Part shown: piece after piece, positions 1 to 6,258 of the stretch | How the letters are laid out: each line of letters begins with the position of its first letter | Numbering within the stretch: position 1 is the stretch's first letter | Translations under genes and position numbers: made by a program | Notes under the pieces: model-generated | Told to the model about the DNA's origin: nothing | The model's database searches: none | Seen by the model: only the letters and a program-made list of their open reading frames with translations | NCBI GenBank assembly: GCA_934394545.1 | Contig: CAKRRG010000111.1 | Location: forward strand, 1 to 6,304 | Source: an uncultured Blautia sp. | GTDB lineage: Bacteria > Bacillota > Clostridia > Lachnospirales > Lachnospiraceae | DNA: 6,304 bases | Direction: 5' to 3'

Positions 1-549
1 TTCTGTTATACGGAATATGAGTTCAATATTATTAAGGACGAAGTGAAGCGTTTCAGAGAACTTGGTGCCCAGGGCGTGGTAATCGGGATGCTGAAGCCGG
101 ACGGAACCATGGATATGGAGCATATGAAAGCACTTATGGAAGAGAGCGGTGATATGTCGGTAACTCTTCACCGTGCTTTTGATGTATGCAAAGACTGGGA
201 GGAAGCACTGGAGCAGTCCGTGTCTCTTGGAATCAATACCATTCTGACTTCCGGACAGCATAACAATTGCGTGGAAGGAATGGATGTGCTGAAGGAGCTT
301 CAGAAGAAAAGCCAGGGACGCATCCGTATTATGGCAGGAGCAGGAATCAATGCGCAGGCAATTTCAGAAATCCACCAGGCAACCGGTATTCAGGATTACC
401 ATATGACCGGAAAAATCCTGATGGACAGTGAAATGAAATACCGCAAAGAAGGTGTCAATATGGGACTTCCATGTCTCAGTGAATTTGAGATATTCAGAAC
501 TGATGAAAATGAAGTTCGCAAAGCGCGAAATGTAATTGATAAATTTTAA
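1..549 (+). CDS. cutC: CutC family protein, copper homeostasis-linked TIM barrel (5' end cut off by window)
   Basis: This is the C-terminal part of a CutC protein. The frame is open from base 1, so the start lies upstream; 182 codons and a TAA stop are visible, and I estimate about 60 N-terminal residues are missing. Recognisable CutC signatures in order are FCYTEYEF near the window edge, GVVIGML followed by PDG, the LHRAFD segment, LTSGQ, and MAGAGIN near a predicted barrel strand. CutC proteins are cytosolic TIM barrels. They were named from E. coli copper-tolerance work, human CUTC binds Cu(I), and the bacterial role in copper handling is disputed; no enzymatic reaction is firmly assigned. 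The stop is followed after 12 nt by the transglutaminase-like gene, whose ribosome binding site lies in that gap, so cutC is probably in the same operon. The visible reading frame is intact. The family call is firm; a copper role here is only by family. Confidence 0.93.
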   Translation, partial: FCYTEYEFNIIKDEVKRFRELGAQGVVIGMLKPDGTMDMEHMKALMEESGDMSVTLHRAFDVCKDWEEALEQSVSLGINTILTSGQHNNCVEGMDVLKELQKKSQGRIRIMAGAGINAQAISEIHQATGIQDYHMTGKILMDSEMKYRKEGVNMGLPCLSEFEIFRTDENEVRKARNVIDKF

Positions 550-561
550 CAGGAGGATGCT

Positions 562-3057
562 ATGTTTCTGAAAGAAAATAGAGAAAGAATTGAGAAAGAG
601 TTTGATAGTCTGAGGGAAACGCTTAAGGATCGAAAATATCCCATGGATGAAATTACAAGAAGACTGGAGGAATGTGAGGACTCCATTGGCCTTGCAATGA
701 AATATCTGTATATTACCGCACCTTACAGTGATTTTGCCAATTATCCCTTTGATACGATTCTGCAGTTTGCAAAGCATGGTGTATTTCTTTATGAGAATCT
801 GGAATCCGTGAGAAATCTTCCGGAAGAACTGTTTTTGAATTATGTGCTTCAGCACAGAGTAAACGAGGAAGAAGTAATCCCTTGCAGAGAAGAATTCTGG
901 AATTTATTAAAAGACAGAGTCAGTGGAAAAAGCCAGATGGATGCGGCAATTGAGGTGAATTTCTGGTGCGCAGAGGAAGCAACCTATCACAGCGGTGACA
1001 GCCGTACTCTTGCAGCATTAACCGTATATAAAAGAGGCTATGGAAGATGCGGTGAGGAATCTGTACTTCTGGTAAATGCACTTCGAAGCGTTGGAATTCC
1101 TGCACGTCAGGTTTACGTTCCAAGATGGTCCCACTGCGATGACAACCATGCATGGGTCGAGTTATGGTGTGACGGAAAGTGGCATTTTACAGGTGCCTGC
1201 GAGCCGCTTATGATTCTGGACAAAGGCTGGTTTACCAGTGCATCTTCAAGAGCTATGATGGTACATTCCAGATGGTTTGACAGCAAGCTTCCTGAAACAG
1301 AGAATATAATTGGCAAAAAAGATGCAGCTGCCATGCTGAATCAGCTTGAGCGCTACGCAATCACGAAAACCATTACGGTGAAGGTTACTGATCCGCAGAA
1401 AAATCCTGTGAAAGGTGTGAAAGTCTCCTTCCAGATTTTAAATTATGCAGAGTATTTTTCCGCTGCAGAGGTAGTAACAGATGAGAACGGCTGTGTTTCT
1501 CTTGTAACAGGACTTGGAACCGTGCGTGTCCAGGCTTATGACGAAAAACGTCAGCTTTTCGGATCTGATGATATGGATGTGAGAAACTGCGACAGCCTTG
1601 AAATCACTTTAGCTCCGGTGGGTGAGCTTGGAAGCGGAGCAAAGGAGTGGAAATCTGTGGATGTCATTGCTCCGGTGGATGCACCTGTGAATACTGCAAT
1701 GCCAACAAAGGAGCAGAAGGAAGAAGGAACAAAGCGCTTAAATGAGGCCAATGCCATCCGCAAAGCGAACAAAGAAAACTGGGTAAACCCTGAGAAGCTT
1801 ATTTTCCTCCAGAAAACAGAAGATGCAGATCTTCGAAAGGCTATGATGGAGCAGCTGTCTGAAAAAGACGGAACAGACTGTATCTGCAGCGTTCTTGAGG
1901 AGCATCTGGAGTACGCAAAAGCATATGCGGGAAAAATGGACGACGCTTTATTTATGCCATACATACTGAATCCACGTATTGAGGATGAGGTTCTGCGCTG
2001 CTACAGAAAAGGCATTTTGGAATATTTTACAGAGGAGCAGAAAACTGCATTCTGTGAAAATCCAATCAGCATTTGGAATTATATCCAGGAAAACATAAAA
2101 GAATATTCCGGTCACGAAAGAGCTTCCGCAATTACAACCCCATATGAATGCCTGAAATCAGGACTTGGAACAGTACGTTCCCAGAAGGTTCTGTTTGTTG
2201 CCATCGCCAGAACACTTGGCATTCCGGCACGATTAAATCCGCTGAACACTGCAATGGAATACTGGATGGATGGCCAGTTCCTTCCGGTTATCAAAGAGCA
2301 GAAAAAAGATGGTCTTCTGATCCTGAAAAAAGAGGCAGATTCCTCCTGGACTTATTTCCAGCACTGGAGCATCGGACAGCTGATCAATGGCGAGTTTGTT
2401 TCTCTGGATCTGACCAATACAGAATGGGATGGGGATGAGATGAGAATTCCGGTTGTTCCGGGACTGTACCGTCTGATCACCACAAACCGTCTTCCTAACG
2501 GAAATCAGTTTGCTTATGAAAAATTTGTTTCCATTGGCGAAAACGGCGAAATGACTCGTACCGAAACACTTCTTCTTCGTAAAGCAGAGCTTTCTGACAT
2601 GCTGGAGCGCATCAATCTTCCGGAATTTGAAGTTGGTAAGGAGGACGGAACGTCTGTAACATGTGAGCAGCTTACTACTGATGGCAAGAAAATCCTCATG
2701 TGGTTGGAAGAGAGCTGTGAGCCTACCGAGCATATTTTGAACGAAATGTTGGAACAGAAAGAAAAATTCCATGAATTCGCAAAAAATATCTGCTTTATGG
2801 TAAGAACTAAAAAAGCGAAAGAAGACGAGCTTCTTGCAAAGGTTCTGGGTGAGTTTACAGATATAACGGTATATTATGATTCCTTTGAAGAGAATATTGA
2901 GCTTCTTGGAAGAAGAATGTATGTGGATCCGGACAAGCTTCCGCTTATTCTTGTAACAAATGGAGTATCAACAGGTATTTATGCAACAAGCGGATATAAT
3001 GTAGGAACCGGTGACATGCTGATCCGTATTATGAACGAGGTGCCGGAGGCAAAGTAG
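562..3057 (+). CDS. Large transglutaminase-like protein: active-looking TG domain, Ig-like domain, degenerate second TG domain, thioredoxin-like C-terminus
   Basis: The 831-residue product has no signal peptide or membrane segment, so it is probably cytosolic. The ATG is fixed by AGGAGG at 551-556, 5 nt upstream. An N-terminal helical region (1-88) leads into transglutaminase-like copy 1 (about 89-240), with the nucleophile motif GRCGEES (C163) and NHAWVE (H196). The usual triad Asp after the His is absent in the expected spot; a GACEP motif (E214) follows instead. Residues 269-350 look like an Ig-like/carboxypeptidase-regulatory beta domain. Copy 2 (about 462-580) repeats the same layout: LFMPYIL at 463 matches LFLNYVL at 90, and GIPARL at 553 matches GIPARQ at 178. 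Its nucleophile is V538 and its His is N562, so it should be inactive. A beta-rich stretch (595-675) follows. The last 120 residues read as a thioredoxin fold, with SCEPT at 718-722 and a likely cis-Pro at 794. Such domains may be transglutaminases, peptidases or deamidases; the substrate is unknown. It sits in an operon with cutC upstream and a peptidase 3 nt downstream. Confidence 0.88.
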   Translation: MFLKENRERIEKEFDSLRETLKDRKYPMDEITRRLEECEDSIGLAMKYLYITAPYSDFANYPFDTILQFAKHGVFLYENLESVRNLPEELFLNYVLQHRVNEEEVIPCREEFWNLLKDRVSGKSQMDAAIEVNFWCAEEATYHSGDSRTLAALTVYKRGYGRCGEESVLLVNALRSVGIPARQVYVPRWSHCDDNHAWVELWCDGKWHFTGACEPLMILDKGWFTSASSRAMMVHSRWFDSKLPETENIIGKKDAAAMLNQLERYAITKTITVKVTDPQKNPVKGVKVSFQILNYAEYFSAAEVVTDENGCVSLVTGLGTVRVQAYDEKRQLFGSDDMDVRNCDSLEITLAPVGELGSGAKEWKSVDVIAPVDAPVNTAMPTKEQKEEGTKRLNEANAIRKANKENWVNPEKLIFLQKTEDADLRKAMMEQLSEKDGTDCICSVLEEHLEYAKAYAGKMDDALFMPYILNPRIEDEVLRCYRKGILEYFTEEQKTAFCENPISIWNYIQENIKEYSGHERASAITTPYECLKSGLGTVRSQKVLFVAIARTLGIPARLNPLNTAMEYWMDGQFLPVIKEQKKDGLLILKKEADSSWTYFQHWSIGQLINGEFVSLDLTNTEWDGDEMRIPVVPGLYRLITTNRLPNGNQFAYEKFVSIGENGEMTRTETLLLRKAELSDMLERINLPEFEVGKEDGTSVTCEQLTTDGKKILMWLEESCEPTEHILNEMLEQKEKFHEFAKNICFMVRTKKAKEDELLAKVLGEFTDITVYYDSFEENIELLGRRMYVDPDKLPLILVTNGVSTGIYATSGYNVGTGDMLIRIMNEVPEAK

Positions 3058-3060
3058 AGT

Positions 3061-4320
3061 ATGAGTGGAGAAAAAGCATTTCATATGGATAGAATTGAAT
3101 GCCAGGGAGAACGTCAGCTGAAATTCGTACAGGATACCGGCTATATAAGAGAAGCCGGTACGGAGGGGGAATATAAGGCAGCAGAGTATATTCTCCGGGA
3201 AATCAAAAATGTTTCCCAGGAAGCAAATCCGGAACGTGTATTTTTTGACTGTCCGGATCATGTGGAAAAAAAGGCAGAGTTTACCATTTGTGAACCTTAC
3301 GAAAAGTCCTATACAGTAAGAGCTTATTTAAATGGCGCCTGCACAGGGGAAGAGGGGCTCACAGCCCCCCTCCTCTATGTGGGAAAAGGGGATGCTATCA
3401 GCCTGAAGCATGCAAAAGGAGCTGTGGTTCTGGTGTGCGAAACGGTAAGAGAGGCAATGTGCCAGAAGCTAGAGAAAGCAGGTGCGCTGGGATTTGTCAC
3501 TGTCTGCGGAACTCCTTTGGATGAGGGAGAAGACCGGATACCCCTTCAGTACAGAAGAGGAAAATCTTCTCTTCCGGGAGCGGCGATTCATTATGTGGAC
3601 GCAGTTGAACTGTTGGAAAAAGGAGCTTCTAAGTGTCATCTGACGGTAGTGCAGGAACCGATTATCAGAAAGTCTTCCAACGTGTCAGTCCGCATTAAGG
3701 GAAGTGAATTTCCGGAAGAAATCGTAACAGTAACCGCTCATTATGACTCTGTTCCGGAAGGCCCTGGGGCATATGATAACATGTCCGGCGGGGCTATGGT
3801 TATGGAAGCATACCGTTATTTTGCAGAGAATCAGCCAAAGAGAAGCATAGAGTTTATCTGGTTTGGTGCCGAGGAAAAGGGACTGGTAGGAAGCCAGGAA
3901 TATGCAAAAGCACACGAAGCAGAATTGAAACAGCATGTTTTTAATCTGAATGTGGATCTGGCAGGTCAGCTGATCGGGGGAAATGTGCTTGGAATTACAG
4001 CGGATGTGTCCGTTTGTGACAGGATCAGACAGCTTTTGGAGGAACAGGATCTTCCTGCTGATATCAAAAATCAGGTATGGGCAAGTGATTCCAATACCTT
4101 TGCCTGGAAAGGAATTCCAGCCCTGACTGTGAACAGGGATGGATTCGGCATGCACACCAGACATGACAAGGCACAGCTGATTTCACCATGGGCACTGGCA
4201 CAGGGGGCAAGGCTTCTTACTACCATGGCCTGCTGGCTGGCAAATGAACCTGAGCTTTCATTTAAGAAAGAAATTCCAGCTGAAATGCAGGAAGAATTGT
4301 CCGGGTATTTTAAGAAATGA
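3061..4320 (+). CDS. M28 family zinc aminopeptidase-like protein with PA insert, cytosolic
   Basis: The 419-residue product belongs to the M28 metallopeptidases, which use two zinc ions to remove N-terminal residues or split small peptides. All expected metal and catalytic residues are visible: H227 in TAHYDS, bridging D239 in GAYDNMSGG, E271-E272 in FGAEEKG (general base and ligand), D299 in NVDLAG, and H365 in GMHTRHD (H368 is the alternative). The N-terminus carries the YIREAGTEGE-type segment common at M28 starts. Residues about 98-195 look like a protease-associated (PA) domain set before the catalytic region, as in YwaD-like enzymes. There is no signal peptide, so unlike many PA-containing M28 enzymes it should act inside the cell. 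The ATG lies 3 nt after the previous stop; GGAGG at 3045-3049 is the likely ribosome binding site, at a longish 11 nt. A second ATG at 3085 would remove eight residues and is a possible alternative start. The next gene overlaps by ATGA. Substrate is unknown. Confidence 0.92.
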   Translation: MSGEKAFHMDRIECQGERQLKFVQDTGYIREAGTEGEYKAAEYILREIKNVSQEANPERVFFDCPDHVEKKAEFTICEPYEKSYTVRAYLNGACTGEEGLTAPLLYVGKGDAISLKHAKGAVVLVCETVREAMCQKLEKAGALGFVTVCGTPLDEGEDRIPLQYRRGKSSLPGAAIHYVDAVELLEKGASKCHLTVVQEPIIRKSSNVSVRIKGSEFPEEIVTVTAHYDSVPEGPGAYDNMSGGAMVMEAYRYFAENQPKRSIEFIWFGAEEKGLVGSQEYAKAHEAELKQHVFNLNVDLAGQLIGGNVLGITADVSVCDRIRQLLEEQDLPADIKNQVWASDSNTFAWKGIPALTVNRDGFGMHTRHDKAQLISPWALAQGARLLTTMACWLANEPELSFKKEIPAEMQEELSGYFKK

Positions 4321-5804
4321 AAGAACATAGTTTACAGTTTTTCTTTGAAAATGTATGCGCGTCCTGTCACGAAGAGGATGAATTTTATCAATTGTTTAAC
4401 CGTTGTATTTCAAAAGAAGAGAAGCAGGAGCTGTCTTATGAAATGCGAACCTATAATGTGTTTCAGGATGCAGATATGCAGGCTTATGAAAAAGTATTGG
4501 CGGAAAATGGGAGAAACAAAGCGGATACAGAACTTCCTGTTCTGCTGATTGACGGAAAGTGGATCAGCGGCTATGAAAATATGGAGAAGGAATTGCATGG
4601 GGTGCTTTTGGGGGAAAGCGGGTCCGGTGAAGAGAATGATAAACAGGAAGATAAACAGAAGAACCAGGCTGAGAACGGGCATACAACAGAAAAAACTGAC
4701 CGTGTTCAGGCAATTTTGCAATCAGACATGTGGGAAGTACTGTCAAAGAAGGATACAGGAATCCTGTTCTTTGATACCTATTCCTGCACCGATTGCAAAG
4801 AAGCCGGTGAATATCTTGCCGAACTTCAGAATGAACTGGAGTTTGGCGAGATAGAAATAAATGTAAGTAAAGGCGAAAACCTGGCATTGTTTAAAGAACT
4901 TTTGCAAATGGCAGGGCGAAGGGATGAAGACGGCAAGGTTCCGGCTGTTTTTGCCGGAAATCAGATGCTTCTTGGAAAAGAAGAAATAGAAGAAAATCTG
5001 GAAGAAATCCTGAGCAGCGGAAAAGCAACGTCAGGTGAATTAAAGGAATGCCTGATGCAGTTAAAGGGAACAGAAGAAATTCAGACCGCAAGCATTCCGG
5101 TTATGTTTGGGGCGGGGCTTCTGGCAGGATTTAATCCCTGCTCTATTTCCATGCTTTTGATGCTATTTTCCATACTGCTTACAGGACGGGCTTCTGTTCT
5201 GAAAAATGGAATCTTATATTTAATTGGAAAATTTGCAACTTATCTGGGAATAGGAGTCTTGTTTTGCGCAGCCGCGTCACAGGTTGACCAGCAGCTTCTG
5301 AATCGTATTGGAAAAATAGTGGGAGCAATAGTGATCGTCCTGTTTCTGGCAGCGGCAGTGCTGAATTTTCTGGATTTTCGGAATGTGCGAAAGATGGAAT
5401 ACGGGAAGGTGCGCATGCAGCTTCCAGCCAAAATGCGTCATTTTAATCATACACTTATTAAAAAAGCACAGAATGTGGAAGGGGTATTTTTAAGCCTTCT
5501 TGTTCTGGGTCTTGGCATAGCCATCTCCATTGGAGAATTTTTCTGCACAGGCCAGATTTATATGGCATCCCTTTTATATTTAATGAAAAGCGCAAATGAA
5601 CCGTTTGCCCAATTGATTTTCAGGCTTTTGGTATATGTAACTGCTATGAGTATTCCTGCAGTTTGTATTTTGTTTGTAATCCATAAGACAAAGAAGACCC
5701 AGCGGGTATCTGAATTTATGCTGGAACATATGGCAGCAGTTAAATTGCTGAATGCCATATTATTTGCATGCTATGCTCTTTATTTTGTGGTAACAGCTAT
5801 ATAA
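4317..5804 (+). CDS. Fusion of two thioredoxin-like domains with a CcdA/DsbD-type membrane thiol-electron transporter
   Basis: The 495-residue product has three parts. Thioredoxin-like domain 1 (about 5-97) carries CASC (C14, C17) and a likely cis-Pro at P74. A Glu/Lys/Gln-rich linker (98-133) follows. Thioredoxin-like domain 2 (134-235) carries CTDC (C157, C160) and a likely cis-Pro at P209. The membrane part (259-495) has six predicted helices: about 260-288, 298-321, 331-352, 390-423, 433-456 and 474-495. It shows the two family cysteines, C275 in GFNPCS (helix 1) and C410 in GEFFCTGQIY (helix 4), expected to form the membrane relay disulfide of CcdA/DsbD proteins. That family passes electrons from cytosolic thioredoxin to extracytoplasmic thiol proteins. 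The start overlaps the preceding stop as ATGA, and an in-frame TAA at 4311-4313 rules out an upstream extension, so no signal peptide exists. Domain calls are firm; the partner and direction of electron flow are inferred. Confidence 0.9.
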   Translation: MKEHSLQFFFENVCASCHEEDEFYQLFNRCISKEEKQELSYEMRTYNVFQDADMQAYEKVLAENGRNKADTELPVLLIDGKWISGYENMEKELHGVLLGESGSGEENDKQEDKQKNQAENGHTTEKTDRVQAILQSDMWEVLSKKDTGILFFDTYSCTDCKEAGEYLAELQNELEFGEIEINVSKGENLALFKELLQMAGRRDEDGKVPAVFAGNQMLLGKEEIEENLEEILSSGKATSGELKECLMQLKGTEEIQTASIPVMFGAGLLAGFNPCSISMLLMLFSILLTGRASVLKNGILYLIGKFATYLGIGVLFCAAASQVDQQLLNRIGKIVGAIVIVLFLAAAVLNFLDFRNVRKMEYGKVRMQLPAKMRHFNHTLIKKAQNVEGVFLSLLVLGLGIAISIGEFFCTGQIYMASLLYLMKSANEPFAQLIFRLLVYVTAMSIPAVCILFVIHKTKKTQRVSEFMLEHMAAVKLLNAILFACYALYFVVTAI

Positions 5805-5860
5805 CCGCTTTACCAATATGTTATACCCTTCAGGCTGTCAGGGTACACTTGGTAATGGTT
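5803..5860. terminator. Nested inverted repeat between convergent genes, possible weak or bidirectional terminator
   Basis: Three pairs of complementary arms nest here: AACC (5803-5806) with GGTT (5857-5860), TACCAA (5811-5816) with TTGGTA (5849-5854), and TACCCT (5824-5829) with AGGGTA (5840-5845), around a 10-nt loop. It begins at the stop codon of the plus-strand operon and covers the last ten or so codons of the minus-strand gene. Neither side has a clear T-run, so it does not fit a canonical Rho-independent terminator; a role in ending both convergent transcripts, or protecting their 3' ends, is inferred from position. Confidence 0.3.
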
Positions 5861-6132
5861 TGAAAATCAGCATATTCACGCATTTTTTGTCCCGGTTCTC
5901 CGGAAGTGGCAGCAAGCAATTCTTCGTGGAGTTCATGGGTAAGACGCACACGTACGGCACCTCTGTGTATATAGCATGGCTCCGGATCATTAAAAAAATG
6001 AATGCTTTTTTGGATAATGACAGAATCCTTAAGTGGGATATCCTTGAGCAGACCTTCATAGAGAATCCCTTCAGGTCCGTAAACAGAAACAGCTGGCAGC
6101 CGGGATTCGGATTTTTTATTTTTAAAGAACAT
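5830..6132 (-). CDS. Small hypothetical protein, 100 residues, unknown function
   Basis: I do not recognise this protein. It reads from ATG at 6132 down to TGA at 5832-5830. Support for it being a gene is the strong Shine-Dalgarno sequence AAAGGAGA 8 nt before the ATG, the full-length open frame, and a sensible amino-acid profile. The N-terminus is basic (MFFKNKKSE); a predicted beta-rich core follows (VSVYGPEG, ILYEGLL, SVIIQKSIHFF), then the distinctive stretch FNDPEPCYIHRGAVRVRL (47-64), then a helix HELHEELLAA (66-75) and a polar tail. There is no signal peptide or membrane segment, and the two cysteines (C53, C96) do not form a CxxC. It converges on the upstream operon with only 25 nt between stop codons, so it is a separate transcription unit. 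Overlapping open frames on both strands here lack ribosome binding sites. Being real is fairly likely; function is unknown. Confidence 0.72.
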   Translation of the reverse strand: MFFKNKKSESRLPAVSVYGPEGILYEGLLKDIPLKDSVIIQKSIHFFNDPEPCYIHRGAVRVRLTHELHEELLAATSGEPGQKMREYADFQTITKCTLTA

Positions 6133-6140
6133 ATGCAGGC

Positions 6141-6148
6141 TCTCCTTT
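6141..6148 (-). promoter_or_regulatory. Shine-Dalgarno sequence of the small minus-strand gene
   Basis: Read on the minus strand this is AAAGGAGA, with 8 nt (6140-6133) before the ATG at 6132. It is the main evidence for choosing the 100-residue minus-strand frame over the competing frames covering the same bases. Confidence 0.75.
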
Positions 6149-6172
6149 GTAAACGATGAAACTGCTGTTCAC

Positions 6173-6195
6173 AGTAACTCTGCATTTATGTTACT
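6173..6195. repeat. Short inverted repeat AGTAAC-N11-GTTACT, possible operator
   Basis: Perfect 6-bp arms lie at 6173-6178 and 6190-6195, separated by 11 nt. The right arm overlaps the proposed -10 element of the minus-strand promoter, and the left arm lies 41 nt upstream of the minus-strand ATG. A symmetric site overlapping a -10 box would suit a repressor dimer, but six-base arms can arise by chance. Confidence 0.25.
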
Positions 6196-6216
6196 ACAGG
6201 AAATGAGGAAAAGCAA
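6188..6216 (-). promoter_or_regulatory. Possible sigma-A promoter for the small minus-strand gene
   Basis: On the minus strand, TTGCTT (6216-6211) is followed after 17 nt by TAACAT (6193-6188). The -35 matches consensus at 3 of 6 positions and the -10 at 4 of 6, at ideal spacing. Predicted transcription would begin near 6181, leaving an untranslated leader of about 50 nt before the ATG. It is the best pair I found in this stretch, but weak. Confidence 0.3.
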
Positions 6217-6229
6217 GGAAATGGAAAAA

Positions 6230-6258
6230 TTGACTGACAAGGAAAACAAATGTATGAA
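6230..6258 (+). promoter_or_regulatory. Possible rightward sigma-A promoter at window edge
   Basis: TTGACT (6230-6235, 5 of 6 to consensus) and TATGAA (6253-6258, 4 of 6) are spaced by 17 nt. It would drive a gene beyond the right edge. It competes with the possible partial coding region here, because its -10 contains the candidate ATG at 6254; if this promoter is used, that gene must start further right. Confidence 0.3.

Noticed and set aside
2716..2727. SCEPT motif considered as a peroxiredoxin VCPTE-type active site
   Set aside because: The extra residue between Cys and Pro, and the KLP cis-Pro segment 75 residues later, fit a thioredoxin layout better than a peroxiredoxin.
2233..2772. 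Long minus-strand open frame (179 codons) inside the transglutaminase-like gene
   Set aside because: It lies wholly within a gene with clear domain homology and internal repeats; I treat it as an antisense shadow.
3354..3368. GC-rich hairpin GGGGCT-CAC-AGCCCC within the peptidase gene
   Set aside because: It lies mid-gene in an intact frame before the PA domain core, with no T-run after it. It is most simply explained by codon content, although an effect on mRNA cannot be excluded.
5818..6159. Plus-strand open frame of 113 codons opposite the small minus-strand gene
   Set aside because: No ribosome binding site precedes its ATG, and the opposite strand over the same bases has a strong Shine-Dalgarno and a more protein-like sequence.
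5838..6185. Second minus-strand open frame of 115 codons in another phase
   Set aside because: It overlaps almost entirely with the 100-residue frame and shows no good ribosome binding site before its start; its composition looks like an out-of-frame shadow.
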